From contig NZ_CP022189.1 of the NCBI RefSeq assembly GCF_003111685.1, positions 2,124,001 to 2,188,000 of the forward strand: 64,000 nt of DNA. The letters are read 5' to 3'. The DNA is from Alloyangia pacifica (lineage in GTDB: Bacteria > Pseudomonadota > Alphaproteobacteria > Rhodobacterales > Rhodobacteraceae). The notes beneath the pieces were generated by a model. It made no database searches, was not told where the DNA came from, and worked only from the letters and a program-made list of their open reading frames with translations. Shown here piece after piece: positions 8,153 through 19,600 of the stretch. Within the stretch, counting starts at the first letter, position 1, and each line of letters starts with the position of its first letter. The position numbers and the translations under genes are program-made.

Positions 8153-8221
8153 GTGCTGCGGATGACAGCGCCGCCGCGAGCGCTTAGGTACCCAGCATGG
8201 CTGACGAAGGAGATGCAGACC

Positions 8222-8503
8222 ATGCGGAACCTTGTTGTACTCGGGCTGGTGCTTGCCGCTGCCACGCCCGTCTCCGCGCAAAGTGAGAAGGCGGCACGCT
8301 GCGAGACCTCGGCAAAGATGGTCATGGAAGCGGTGCAGGCGCGTAAGGACGGAATTTCCCTCAAGCGGACCGAGCGCGAGCTGCGCCGGGCGCTCGACCG
8401 CGACACCGGCGCTTCGCTCGCGCAATGGATCTACGGGCTGCCGGAGAAGGATCTGACCCTCGACGTGGGCCGGACGTGGGAGCAGCAGTGCCTCACGCAA
8501 TGA
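8222..8503 (+). CDS. Small secreted protein of unknown function
   Basis: A 93-residue protein with a clear signal peptide (MRNLVVLGLVLAAATPVSA, then QSEKAARC). The mature part has two cysteines and a helical, Arg/Glu-rich centre. The start at 8222 has AAGGAG at 9 nt; an ATG at 8213 would directly abut that site. It is divergent from the CHAD-ParA operon and upstream of dnaG. No family was recognised; a periplasmic location is predicted. Confidence 0.65.
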   Translation: MRNLVVLGLVLAAATPVSAQSEKAARCETSAKMVMEAVQARKDGISLKRTERELRRALDRDTGASLAQWIYGLPEKDLTLDVGRTWEQQCLTQ

Positions 8504-8631
8504 GCCCTCAGAGCTGACAGGCACCGACGTCGCGCTTCCGCGCGGCGCCGGAGTCGGCTATCCGCAACGAATGATGAAATCCCCGGTCGAGTCGCATGGA
8601 CTCGGCTCCGTTGTGCATTGATACTCCGAGC

Positions 8632-10626
8632 ATGAGTCTTCCACCCGGTTTCCTCGACGAGTTGCGCACGCGCACGAGCCTGTCTCAGGTCGTGGGCCGC
8701 AAGGTCATGTGGGACAGCCGGAAATCGAACCAGGCCAAGGGGGACATGTGGGCGCCCTGCCCGTTCCACCAAGAGAAGTCCGCGTCCTTCCACGTCGATG
8801 ACCGCAAGGGCTTCTACTACTGTTTCGGCTGCCACGCGAAGGGCGACGCCATCTCCTTCATCCGCGAGAGCGAGAACGTCGACTTCATGGAAGCCGTCGA
8901 GATCCTCGCCCGCGAGGCCGGGATGCCGATGCCGGCGCGCGATCCGCAGGCCGCGCAGAAGGCCGACCGCCGCAGCCAGCTCGCCGAGGTGATGGAACAG
9001 GCGCTGCGCTTTTACCGGATGCAGCTGCGCACCGGCGCCGCCGCCGAGGCGCGTGGCTATCTCGAGCGGCGCGGCCTCAAGCAGGAGGTGCAGGACCGGT
9101 TCGAGCTCGGCTTCGCGCCGAACGGCTGGCAGGGGCTCTGGGATCACCTGCGCGGACAGGACGTGGCCGAGGATCTGATCCTCGGCGCCGGGCTGGCCAA
9201 GCCCTCGGACAAGGGCCGCGCGCCCTATGACGTCTTCCGCAACCGCATCATGTTCCCGATCCGCGACGGTCGCGGCCGCGCGATCGCCTTTGGCGGGCGT
9301 GCGATGGATCCGCGCGATAATGCGAAATACCTCAACTCGCCCGAGACCGATCTCTTCGACAAGGGCCGCAACCTCTATAACCACGCGCCCGCGCGCGAGG
9401 CGGCGGGCAAGGGCCAGCCGCTGATCGTCGCCGAGGGCTACATGGATGTGATCGCCCTCAGCGAAGCCGGGTTCGAAGCCTCGGTCGCGCCGCTCGGCAC
9501 GGCGGTGACCGAGCATCAGCTCGCCCTCCTGTGGCGCATCGCCGACGAGCCGGTGATCGCCCTCGACGGCGACAAGGCCGGGCTGCGCGCCGCCTACCGG
9601 GTGATCGACACGGCCCTGCCCTTGCTGGTGCCGGGCAAAGGGCTGCGGTTCGCCCTCATGCCCGAGGGGCAGGACCCCGATGATCTGCTCCGCGCGAAGG
9701 GGCCGCAGGCGGTGAAGGCCGTGCTCGACCAGGCGCTGCCCATGGTGCAGCTTCTCTGGCGGCGCGAGACCGAGGGCAAGGTCTTCGACAGCCCCGAACG
9801 CAAGGCCGCCCTCGACGCGACGCTGCGCGCCGCGATCAAGCGGATCCAGCACCCCGACCTGCGCCGCCACTACGGCGACGAGATCAAGGACCTGCGTTGG
9901 CAGCTCTTCCGCGGCAAGCGCGGCGGCCAGTCCGGCGGGTTCTCGGGAAGCGCGAGCCAATACACTCCTTTCCGCAACGGCAAGCGCACGCAGAAATGGG
10001 GCCAGGCCGTGCCTATCGCGCCGAGCGCCTCGGCCAAGGCCTCGCTGCTGGTGGCCGCCGGCGACGCCGCCGAGACCCGCCTGCGCGAGGATGTCATCCT
10101 CGCCGTGCTGCTGCGCTACCCCGCGCTGATGGCCGAATTCGAGAGCCCGCTCGAGACGCTGCCCTGCCAGGACCCCTCGCACGCCGCCCTGCGCAGCCTT
10201 TTGCTGGCGGGGGTGACCGACGACCCCGAGACACTCCAGGACGAGGCGATGCAGAGAATCGGACCCAAGGCCCTTGATTCCCTGCTCGGGGCACGCCATG
10301 TGGCTGTCGTACCCTGCCTGCGACATTTCGGTGACAGCGAGCTCGCCCGCCTGACGGTGGCCGAGGAGTTCGCAAAAATCGCCGCTCAGGCTGGACTCGT
10401 GGCCGAACTCGCCGAGGCTCTGGAGGACATGGAAAGCCTGGCGGACGAAGCCCTCACCTGGCGCCTGGGACAGGCAGCGCAGGCACGCAACCAGGCCGTG
10501 ATGAACCGGTCCGAGGATGACGTGGAATTCGACGTGGGCGCGAATGGCGCCCGCATGGACAAGGAAGAACGCAGCGCCTTTGACGCGTTGCTGCAGCAGA
10601 TTCGCTTTTCCAAAGGTCAGAACTAG
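8632..10626 (+). CDS. dnaG: DNA primase
   Basis: A 664-residue primase that synthesises RNA primers at the replication fork. The N-terminal zinc-binding CHC2 domain is visible (CPFHQEKSASFHV ... YYCFGCHAKGD), followed by the Toprim catalytic core with EGYMDVIAL and ALDGDKAG acidic motifs, and a C-terminal helicase-binding region that is divergent and Ala/Glu-rich, as usual in this group. I chose the ATG at 8632 (MSLPPGFLDELRTR) rather than 8596 because the family begins with this segment. It lies upstream of rpoD, the common dnaG-rpoD order. Confidence 0.97.
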   Translation: MSLPPGFLDELRTRTSLSQVVGRKVMWDSRKSNQAKGDMWAPCPFHQEKSASFHVDDRKGFYYCFGCHAKGDAISFIRESENVDFMEAVEILAREAGMPMPARDPQAAQKADRRSQLAEVMEQALRFYRMQLRTGAAAEARGYLERRGLKQEVQDRFELGFAPNGWQGLWDHLRGQDVAEDLILGAGLAKPSDKGRAPYDVFRNRIMFPIRDGRGRAIAFGGRAMDPRDNAKYLNSPETDLFDKGRNLYNHAPAREAAGKGQPLIVAEGYMDVIALSEAGFEASVAPLGTAVTEHQLALLWRIADEPVIALDGDKAGLRAAYRVIDTALPLLVPGKGLRFALMPEGQDPDDLLRAKGPQAVKAVLDQALPMVQLLWRRETEGKVFDSPERKAALDATLRAAIKRIQHPDLRRHYGDEIKDLRWQLFRGKRGGQSGGFSGSASQYTPFRNGKRTQKWGQAVPIAPSASAKASLLVAAGDAAETRLREDVILAVLLRYPALMAEFESPLETLPCQDPSHAALRSLLLAGVTDDPETLQDEAMQRIGPKALDSLLGARHVAVVPCLRHFGDSELARLTVAEEFAKIAAQAGLVAELAEALEDMESLADEALTWRLGQAAQARNQAVMNRSEDDVEFDVGANGARMDKEERSAFDALLQQIRFSKGQN

Positions 10627-10767
10627 ATGGCCATTTAGGGAAACTGGAGGAAAAACCGGTAGACGGGTGGCCGAATCAAACGATTCCCCCCATGATTCGC
10701 AAAATCGAATCACTTCACTTGCGCGAGTGCCGGCCAGAACCGGCCCCTCCCTTTGACGGAGCACTTC

Positions 10768-12762
<1,995 letters not shown>

Positions 12763-12778
12763 ACGCGGAGGAACGCCC

Positions 12779-13063
12779 ATGTCCTTCTGGTCTCGTCTCT
12801 TCGGCGGCAGCTCCGGCCCCGCCAAGGCAGAGCCGCAGGCGGAGGCCGTCGAATATAGCGGCTTCCGCATCTTTCCCACGCCGCAACCGGCGGAGGGTCA
12901 GTTCCGCATCGCCGCCCGCATCGAGGGCGAGGTGAACGGCGAGACCAAGGTGCACGAACTGATCCGCGCCGACGTCATCCGCGACCGCGACGAGGCCGTC
13001 GAGGCGTCGATCCGCAAGGCTAAGCAGATGATCGACGAACAGGGCAGCCGGCTCTTCGGCTGA
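12779..13063 (+). CDS. HlyU family protein
   Basis: A 94-residue protein of the HlyU (PF10115-type) family, typical of Rhodobacteraceae. It begins MSFWSRLFGG and contains the family core EYSGFRIFPTP and GQFRIAARIEGEV. Despite the family name (transcriptional activator), no HTH is visible and its role in Alphaproteobacteria is not established. It starts 16 nt after the rpoD stop, preceded by GGAGG, and is followed by a strong terminator, so it is probably the last gene of the dnaG-rpoD stretch. Confidence 0.8.
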   Translation: MSFWSRLFGGSSGPAKAEPQAEAVEYSGFRIFPTPQPAEGQFRIAARIEGEVNGETKVHELIRADVIRDRDEAVEASIRKAKQMIDEQGSRLFG

Positions 13064-13085
13064 CGCCCGTCCGCGGAAGGCAAGA

Positions 13086-13114
13086 CGCCGCCCTCCGGGG
13101 CGGCGTTTTCTTTT
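13086..13114 (+). terminator. Rho-independent terminator after rpoD-hlyU
   Basis: A perfect 7-bp stem CGCCGCC/GGCGGCG with a 6-nt loop is followed by TTTTCTTTT, 22 nt after the HlyU-family stop. Confidence 0.85.
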
Positions 13115-13139
13115 GCGGCGCCGGCCAGGTCCGGTAGGT

Positions 13140-13703
13140 CTAGTCGCGCAGATCCCGCCGCATCTGCCACAGCCGGTGCCCAAGGAACAGCGCGACCAGG
13201 AGCACCGGCAGCGCCAGCAACAGTTCGGTCCGGTCGACATGCCCCCAGATGCGGTGCACCAGCCCGCCGATGCCATGGCCTATAACCACCATCACCCCGG
13301 CCCAGACAAGCGCCGAAACGCAGGTGAGCGGAAGGTAGAGCGCCGGGCTCAGCCGCGCGCCCGTGGCCAAAAGCACCGGCGTCACCGTGCGCATTCCCGG
13401 CAGGAATCGGAAGACCGCGGCCAGCAGGACCGGACGCCCGAGGAACCGCCGCGCCATCTTCTGCGACACCGGGTGGGCGAGGAGGCGCAGGACCCGCGGG
13501 TGATCGCGGTAGTGCCGCGCCAGCAGGAAGATCACGGCGTCCGCGCTCCAAGCCCCAGCCCAAGCGGCGGCAAGGGTCGGCCAGAGCGGCAGCAACTTGT
13601 GATGCGCCAGCAACCCAGAGGTGATGGCGACCGTGTCGCCTTCGAGCGCGCAGCCGAGGTAGACGATGATCAGACCGTATTTGGCGATCAGCGCGTCGAT
13701 CAT
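13140..13703 (-). CDS. DedA/VTT-domain membrane protein
   Basis: A 187-residue inner-membrane protein of the DedA (SNARE-associated/VTT) family, involved in lipid carrier or phospholipid translocation in characterised members. It has about four to five hydrophobic segments, and the core FRFLPGMRTVTPVLLATGA matches the conserved F/GRF-(I/L)PG-R motif of the family. The start MIDALIAKYG at 13703 was preferred over an upstream extension that is Arg/Trp-rich and overlaps the preceding gene. It is 4 nt downstream of the epimerase gene, so they form an operon. Confidence 0.85.
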   Translation of the reverse strand: MIDALIAKYGLIIVYLGCALEGDTVAITSGLLAHHKLLPLWPTLAAAWAGAWSADAVIFLLARHYRDHPRVLRLLAHPVSQKMARRFLGRPVLLAAVFRFLPGMRTVTPVLLATGARLSPALYLPLTCVSALVWAGVMVVIGHGIGGLVHRIWGHVDRTELLLALPVLLVALFLGHRLWQMRRDLRD

Positions 13704-13707
13704 CGCC

Positions 13708-14619
13708 TCAAAGCCCGTAGTCCGCGACCATGCGTGCCAGCCCGTCGTCCAGCGACACCTGCGGCGCCCAGTCAAGGACGCGTCGCGCGCGCGCGATATC
13801 GAGCACGCTCGACTTCACCTCCAGCGCCGAAGGTTCGCTGACGAGGTTGAGCTGGCGTCCGGTGGCCGCCTCCAGCTTCGCGATCAACGCGTTCAGCGAA
13901 CATCCCTCACCCGCGCCGAGGTTGAGCCGGGTCACCGCCGCCGGCAGCGGGCCGGTCGCCACCCGCGCCACCGCGCCGCAGAAGTCATCCATGTGCAGGT
14001 AGTCGCGCGAGGTCTCGCCTCTGCCATAGACGGTGAAAGGCGCGCCACTGGCCAGCGCATCGAGCAGCAGCCGCATCACCCCCCGCTCGCGCCCAGGCAT
14101 CGCCGTGCCATAGGGGTTTCCAAGCCGCAGCAGAGTGAGCCGGAAGCCATGCTGCGCGGCGAGGAACAACAGAGCCTCCTCCATCGCCAGCTTGTGCAGC
14201 GCGTAATACCCCTTGGGCTGTGGCTCGCGGGTCTCGGGGATCGGCAGCGCGTCCGTGTCGCCGTAGACCGCCGCGGTGGACAGATAGATGAAATGCCCGC
14301 GCCAGCCGCGCGCCACCAGCGCCTCGACGAAATCTGTCTGCGGCCGGGTGATCTCTTGCGACAACTCACCGATCGAGCCGAAGCGCCGCCGCGCGTCCGA
14401 CAGGCCCGCGCAATGCACGATGGTGGCCCCCGCATCGCCCGGCGCCAGCCAGCCCGGGTGCAGTGCGTCGCTCACCCGCACGTGCGGCAGCGCCGCCGCC
14501 CCTTCGGGCAGCGCGCTGCGCGAGATGCCGGTGACCGGCAGGCCCGCCGCGTTGAACGCGCGCAGGATTTCGAAGCCGAGCACGCCGGCGCATCCGGTCA
14601 CATAGGTCTGCGTCGCCAT
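13708..14619 (-). CDS. NAD(P)-dependent epimerase/dehydratase (extended SDR)
   Basis: A 303-residue extended short-chain dehydrogenase/reductase. The Rossmann glycine motif is TGCAGVLG near the N-terminus, the catalytic Tyr-Lys pair is in YALHK (YxxxK), and LSTAAVYG and SRDYLHMDD are the usual UDP-sugar epimerase/dehydratase segments. It probably acts on a nucleotide sugar in the cytoplasm, but the substrate cannot be read. The ATG at 14619 begins the Rossmann strand; the longer frame adds a leader without resemblance. It is co-transcribed with the DedA-like gene downstream. Confidence 0.85.
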   Translation of the reverse strand: MATQTYVTGCAGVLGFEILRAFNAAGLPVTGISRSALPEGAAALPHVRVSDALHPGWLAPGDAGATIVHCAGLSDARRRFGSIGELSQEITRPQTDFVEALVARGWRGHFIYLSTAAVYGDTDALPIPETREPQPKGYYALHKLAMEEALLFLAAQHGFRLTLLRLGNPYGTAMPGRERGVMRLLLDALASGAPFTVYGRGETSRDYLHMDDFCGAVARVATGPLPAAVTRLNLGAGEGCSLNALIAKLEAATGRQLNLVSEPSALEVKSSVLDIARARRVLDWAPQVSLDDGLARMVADYGL

Positions 14620-14834
14620 CGTGATGCCCTGCCCTTTTTGCCAAGCTGCCTCTTGATCGGGATAGTGCCGCACCGACCTTACGGCAAGCCGCGCCGCGGC
14701 TTTTCCGCGTCCCGGCGGCCTCCCGCCGCGAGTCGGCGGTCGCCCCGTGACCGATGAGCGCTAAATCACCCGGAACGCTGACCTTATTGCCGCTGCGCCT
14801 AGCCGCAGCACTTCCGCTGCGTTAAGGTGCCCGC

Positions 14835-16655
14835 ATGGTTTCGAGAAAGGACAGTTCATTGCGCCCTCGGCACTCTCTTATTTCCCTGAGCCTCGCCCTG
14901 AGCCTCGCCGCCCTGCCGGCCTCGGCCTTCGAAACGCTCAGCTTCGCATTCCCGGAGCTCGACCAGGACATTCAGGACCAGATCACCACCTACTCGGCGC
15001 TGGTGCGCGCCAAGACCGACGGCAAGACCCAGGGGCCGGACGTGCTCGCCGCGGCGCTGCAGGACTACGGAATCATCGTCGAGACGCTCTATTCCAACGG
15101 CTATTACGGACCCGAAGTGTCGATCCGCATCGACGGGCGCGAGGCGGCCGACATCCCGCTGCTCACCACGCCGCAGTCGGTGAACCGGGTCGACGTTCTG
15201 GTCAAGCGCGGCCCCAGCTTCCGCTTCGGGCGCACCAACGTGGCGCCGCTGGCCCCCGGCACCGAACTGCCCTCGGACTTCAAGACCCGCGACCGCGCCC
15301 GCGCGAGCACCATCAGCGGCGCCGCGCAGGCAGCCGTCGACGGCTGGCGCAACGTCGGCTACCCCAAGGCCGAGCTGACCCGCGAGGATGTGACCGCCAA
15401 CCACGTCAGCCGCTACGTCGATGTGGACCTCGGGGTGACCACCGGCCCGCGTCTGCGCTTCGGCCGGCTGCTCAACGTCGGCAAGAGCGCCGTGCGCGGC
15501 AGCGCCCGGCGACGCATCGCCGGGCTGCCCACTGGCGAGATATACGATCCGCAAGAGGTCAACGATGCGGTCGATCGGCTCACCCGCACCGGCGCCTTTG
15601 CCACGGTCACCCTGCGCGAGAAGGAGGTGCCCAACCCCGACGGCACGCTCGACTACACGCTCCAGGTTGTCGACTCCAAGCCGCGGCGCGTTGGCGCCGG
15701 CGCCGAGATCAGCTCGCTCGAAGGTCTGTCGCTCACCGGCTACTGGCTGCACCGCAACATCCTCGGCGGCGCCGAACGACTGCGCTTCGACGCCTCGATC
15801 ACCGACATCACCGATCAGGCCGACACGCTCGACTACACGCTCACCGGGCGGCTCGACGTGCCCGCCGTCATCGGACCCGAGACCAACGGCTTCTTCGAGA
15901 CCGAGCTGCAGCACCTGCAAGAGCCGAACTACGATCTGGACAGCATCGAGCTGACCCTCGGCATCACCCGCCAGCTCACCGATCATCTCTATACCGAAAT
16001 CGGCGTCGGCTATCTTTACTCCGAGACCACCGACGATCTCGGCGAGCGCACCTTCGAGCTGCTGACCCTGCCGATGAAGGCCGAATACGATCGCCGCGAC
16101 AACGAGTTCGACCCGCGACACGGCTTTTACGCGCTGGCCGAGGCGACCCCCTTCATGAACCTGCGCGACGATCCCAACGGCGCGCGGCTCTACGGCGACT
16201 TCCGCGGCTATCTCGCGCTCGGCGAACGCGAGCGCTCGGTGCTGGCAGGGCGGGTCATGCTGGGCTCGGTCCTCGGCCCCGACATCGACGAAACCCCGCC
16301 CGACTACCTCTTCTATTCCGGTGGCGCCGGCACCGTCCGTGGCCAGCCCTATCAGTCACTGGCCATCGACATCGGCGACGGCGACACCATCGGCGGCCGC
16401 AGCTTCGCAGCGCTCTCGGCCGAGTTTCGGCAGGACATCGGCGAAAGCCTCGGCGCGGTGGTCTTCTACGACGCAGGCTACGTTGGCCGCGACAGCACCC
16501 CCGGCGGCGATGACGGCGAATGGCACGCGGGTGCCGGTCTCGGCGTGCGCTACAAGACGGGCATCGGCCCGCTGCGCTTCGATGTCGCCATGCCCGCCGG
16601 CGGCGACACCGGCGACGGCGTTCAGATTTACCTCGGGATAGGACAAGCGTTTTGA
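14835..16655 (+). CDS. tamA: Outer-membrane autotransporter assembly protein TamA (Omp85 family)
   Basis: A 606-residue BamA-family protein with a signal peptide (ends ALPASA), POTRA repeats over roughly residues 25-270 (for example GPSFRFGRTNVAP, GPRLRFGRLLNVG), and a C-terminal 16-strand barrel that ends in the expected aromatic residue (IGQAF). The barrel contains GGAGTVRG, the VRGF/Y-type L6 motif. It works with TamB to insert certain outer-membrane proteins and move lipids. Its stop overlaps the predicted TTG start of tamB. Confidence 0.95.
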   Translation: MVSRKDSSLRPRHSLISLSLALSLAALPASAFETLSFAFPELDQDIQDQITTYSALVRAKTDGKTQGPDVLAAALQDYGIIVETLYSNGYYGPEVSIRIDGREAADIPLLTTPQSVNRVDVLVKRGPSFRFGRTNVAPLAPGTELPSDFKTRDRARASTISGAAQAAVDGWRNVGYPKAELTREDVTANHVSRYVDVDLGVTTGPRLRFGRLLNVGKSAVRGSARRRIAGLPTGEIYDPQEVNDAVDRLTRTGAFATVTLREKEVPNPDGTLDYTLQVVDSKPRRVGAGAEISSLEGLSLTGYWLHRNILGGAERLRFDASITDITDQADTLDYTLTGRLDVPAVIGPETNGFFETELQHLQEPNYDLDSIELTLGITRQLTDHLYTEIGVGYLYSETTDDLGERTFELLTLPMKAEYDRRDNEFDPRHGFYALAEATPFMNLRDDPNGARLYGDFRGYLALGERERSVLAGRVMLGSVLGPDIDETPPDYLFYSGGAGTVRGQPYQSLAIDIGDGDTIGGRSFAALSAEFRQDIGESLGAVVFYDAGYVGRDSTPGGDDGEWHAGAGLGVRYKTGIGPLRFDVAMPAGGDTGDGVQIYLGIGQAF

Positions 16656-19600
16656 CCCTTCTCAAAAGACTTTTGATGCTGCTGATGCTGCCGCTCTTTC
16701 TGGCGGCCCCGCCTGCGCTGGCGCAGGAGGAAGACGAGGACAGCGGCGGCTTTCTTGAACGGCTGATCGAGGATTCCCTCTCCGGCGCCGGGCGCGACGT
16801 GCGCATCATCGGCTTTCGCGGCGCGCTGAGCTCCGAGGCAACGCTGGAGCGGATGACCATTTCCGACTCCGACGGCGTCTGGCTGACGCTCGAGAATGCC
16901 AAGCTCAACTGGCGCCGCACCGCACTGCTGCGCGGCCAGCTCGTCGTCAACGAGCTCAGCGCCGAGCGGCTCGCCATCGCGCGTGCCCCGATTACCGAGG
17001 GCGAGGCCCCCGCCCCCGAGGCCTCGGGCGATTTCGCTCTGCCCGATCTGCCCGTCTCGGTCGAGGTCGGCGCGCTGAATATCGCCCGTGTCGAACTCGG
17101 CGCCCCGCTGATGGGCGAGGAGATCGCGCTGGAGGTCCAAGGCTCGGCCAAACTCGCGGATGGCGAAGGCAATGCCGACATCTCGGTGAACCGGCTCGAC
17201 GGGCCGCGGGATTCGCTGACTCTCGCAGGCAGCTACGCCAACGACAGCGGCACGCTCAACATCGACCTCGCGCTCGAAGAGGACAGCGGCGGAGTCGTCG
17301 GCACCAAGCTGGGCCTGCCCGGAGCGCCCTCTTTGGCGCTGACGGTCAAGGGCGACGGCGTGCTCGACGATTTCACCGCCGACCTGCAGCTCGCCACCGA
17401 CGGCGAGGAACGGTTGGGGGGACAGGTCACGCTGCAGGGCAGCTCCGAAGCCGGGCGCCAGTTCACCGCCGATCTCTCGGGCGACCTCCGCCCGCTGCTG
17501 CCAGAGGAGCACCGCGACTTCTTCGGACCCGAGCAGAGCCTGCAGGTCACGGGCCTGCAGGGCTCGGACGGCACGCTCGATCTGGAAAAGCTGGACCTGC
17601 AAACCGCAATGGTCTCGCTCACCGGCTCGGCGCGGATCGGCGCAGACGGCTGGCCCGAGCTGCTGAAACTCGACGGCGAAATTGCCTCCGACGACGGCAG
17701 CCCGGTGCGGCTGGCCATGTCCGGCGACGTCACCATGCTCGACACCGCCACGCTGACGCTCGACTTCGACGCATCGCAGGGCGAGGCCTTCATTCTCGAT
17801 CTGGTCGCCGAGGGCATCGACCGCCCCAACATGTCCATCGACCGCGCCGACATCGCCGGACGTGGCACCATCCGCCGCAGCGCCGGCGCCTCCCTGCCTG
17901 GCGGGGTCGAGGCGCAGCTGACCTTCGATGCCACGGGCCTCGACTTCGCCGACGCCTCCATGGCCGACGCCGCGGGCGAGGAGTTGAGGGGCGTCATGCA
18001 GATCGACTGGCAAGCGGGCGATCCGCTCTACCTGCGGCAGATCGACTTCGGCGGCGCGGGGCTCTCGCTCGCCGGTGACGTGACCTTCTCGGGCCTCGGC
18101 AACAGCGGCAACATCATCATCGAGCCCGATCTCAGCGTGCAGGCCGAGGACATCGGCCGCTTCTCCGGTCTTGCCAAGCGCCCTCTCGGCGGCGATGCCG
18201 ACCTTGCGGTAAAGGGCTCCATCGAGCCGGTCGCGGGCCGCTTCGACATCACCGCGCAGGGCCGCACGCTCGATCTGAAGACCGGCATCGCGCAGGCCGA
18301 CGGCCTGCTCGAGGGGCAGGTCGAGCTATTCGCCTCTGCAGTCCGCAACGAGGAAGGCACCGAGCTGCGCCGCCTCGACCTCTCGGGCGAGGGTCTCAAG
18401 GCCACTGCCGAGGCCAAGCTGCAGACCGGCGGTAGCACCGGCACCTTCGACATCTCTATCCCGGACGTCTCGAAGGTGCAGGACGGGCTTTCGGGCGCGG
18501 TGCAGGTCTCCGGCACGCTCGACGAAACCCCCGAAGCCTACCGCCTCGACATCGAGGGCACTGCGCCGGGCGGCATCGATCTCGATGGCCTGCTGACCGC
18601 AAGCAAGCTCGAAGGTGGCGGCATCGGGTTCCTGCGCTTCATGGGCGATGCCGCAGCACAGGACCTGGCGGCCTATGCCCCGCTGGCCGGAAGACCGCTG
18701 GCGGGCGGCGTCGATCTGAAGACCGACGTCACCTATACGCTCGACGGCGGCGCCATCGATGCCGTGCTGAACGGTCGCCTGACCAACGTCGAAACCGGCA
18801 TCGCGCAGGTGGACGGGCTGCTCACCGGGGCGGTCGATCTTGACGCCTCGGTTGCCTATGATGGCGATCTGGCGCGGATCCGCCAGCTGACGGTGAACGG
18901 TCAGGCTGTGCAGGTCTCGGCCGAAGGCGAGGTCTATACCGCCGCCCTGCTGGGCGGCACCCCGTCGGCAAGTGCAGGCCAGAGCGACGCCAGCTTCGAC
19001 ATCTCCCTGCCCGACATGTCGCTGATCCAGCCCGAGATCACCGGCCCCGCACGGTTCACCGGCACGCTGCAGGAAGAGGGCAACGCCTACCTGCTCGACC
19101 TCGACGCCACTGCGCCGGGCGACGTGCGCATCATCGGAAAGGCCAGCGCCGAGAAACGGCCCGATGGCAGCCTCGGCATGGTCACCTTTGATGGCGACCT
19201 CGCGGCCTCTGACCTGTCGATCTACGAGCCGCTCGTCGGACGCGCGCTGGCGGGCGGGCTGAACCTCACCGCCGACGTCTCCTACGACATGGCCACCGGC
19301 GCCGCCGACGCGGTGCTCGACGGCACCACGCGTGATCTCGGCACCGGCATTGCGCAGCTGGACGGGCTGCTCACCGGCACGGTCGATCTCGACGCTTCGG
19401 TCGCCTATGACGGTGATCTGGTGCAGATCCGGCAGCTCGACGTGAACGGCCAGGCGATCCAGGTCACCGCGCAGGGCGATGTCTACACCGCCGCGCTGCT
19501 CGGCAAGGAGCCCTCGGCCGAGAGCGGCCTCAGCAACGCCAGCTTCGACATTTCGCTGCCCGACATGTCGCTGATCCAGCCCGGCGTCACCGGCGGCGCG

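Noticed and set aside
16628..18013. Long minus-strand frames opposite tamB (also 18326-19984 and 20303-21541)
   Set aside because: Shadows of the repetitive tamB coding sequence; no start signals or family similarity.
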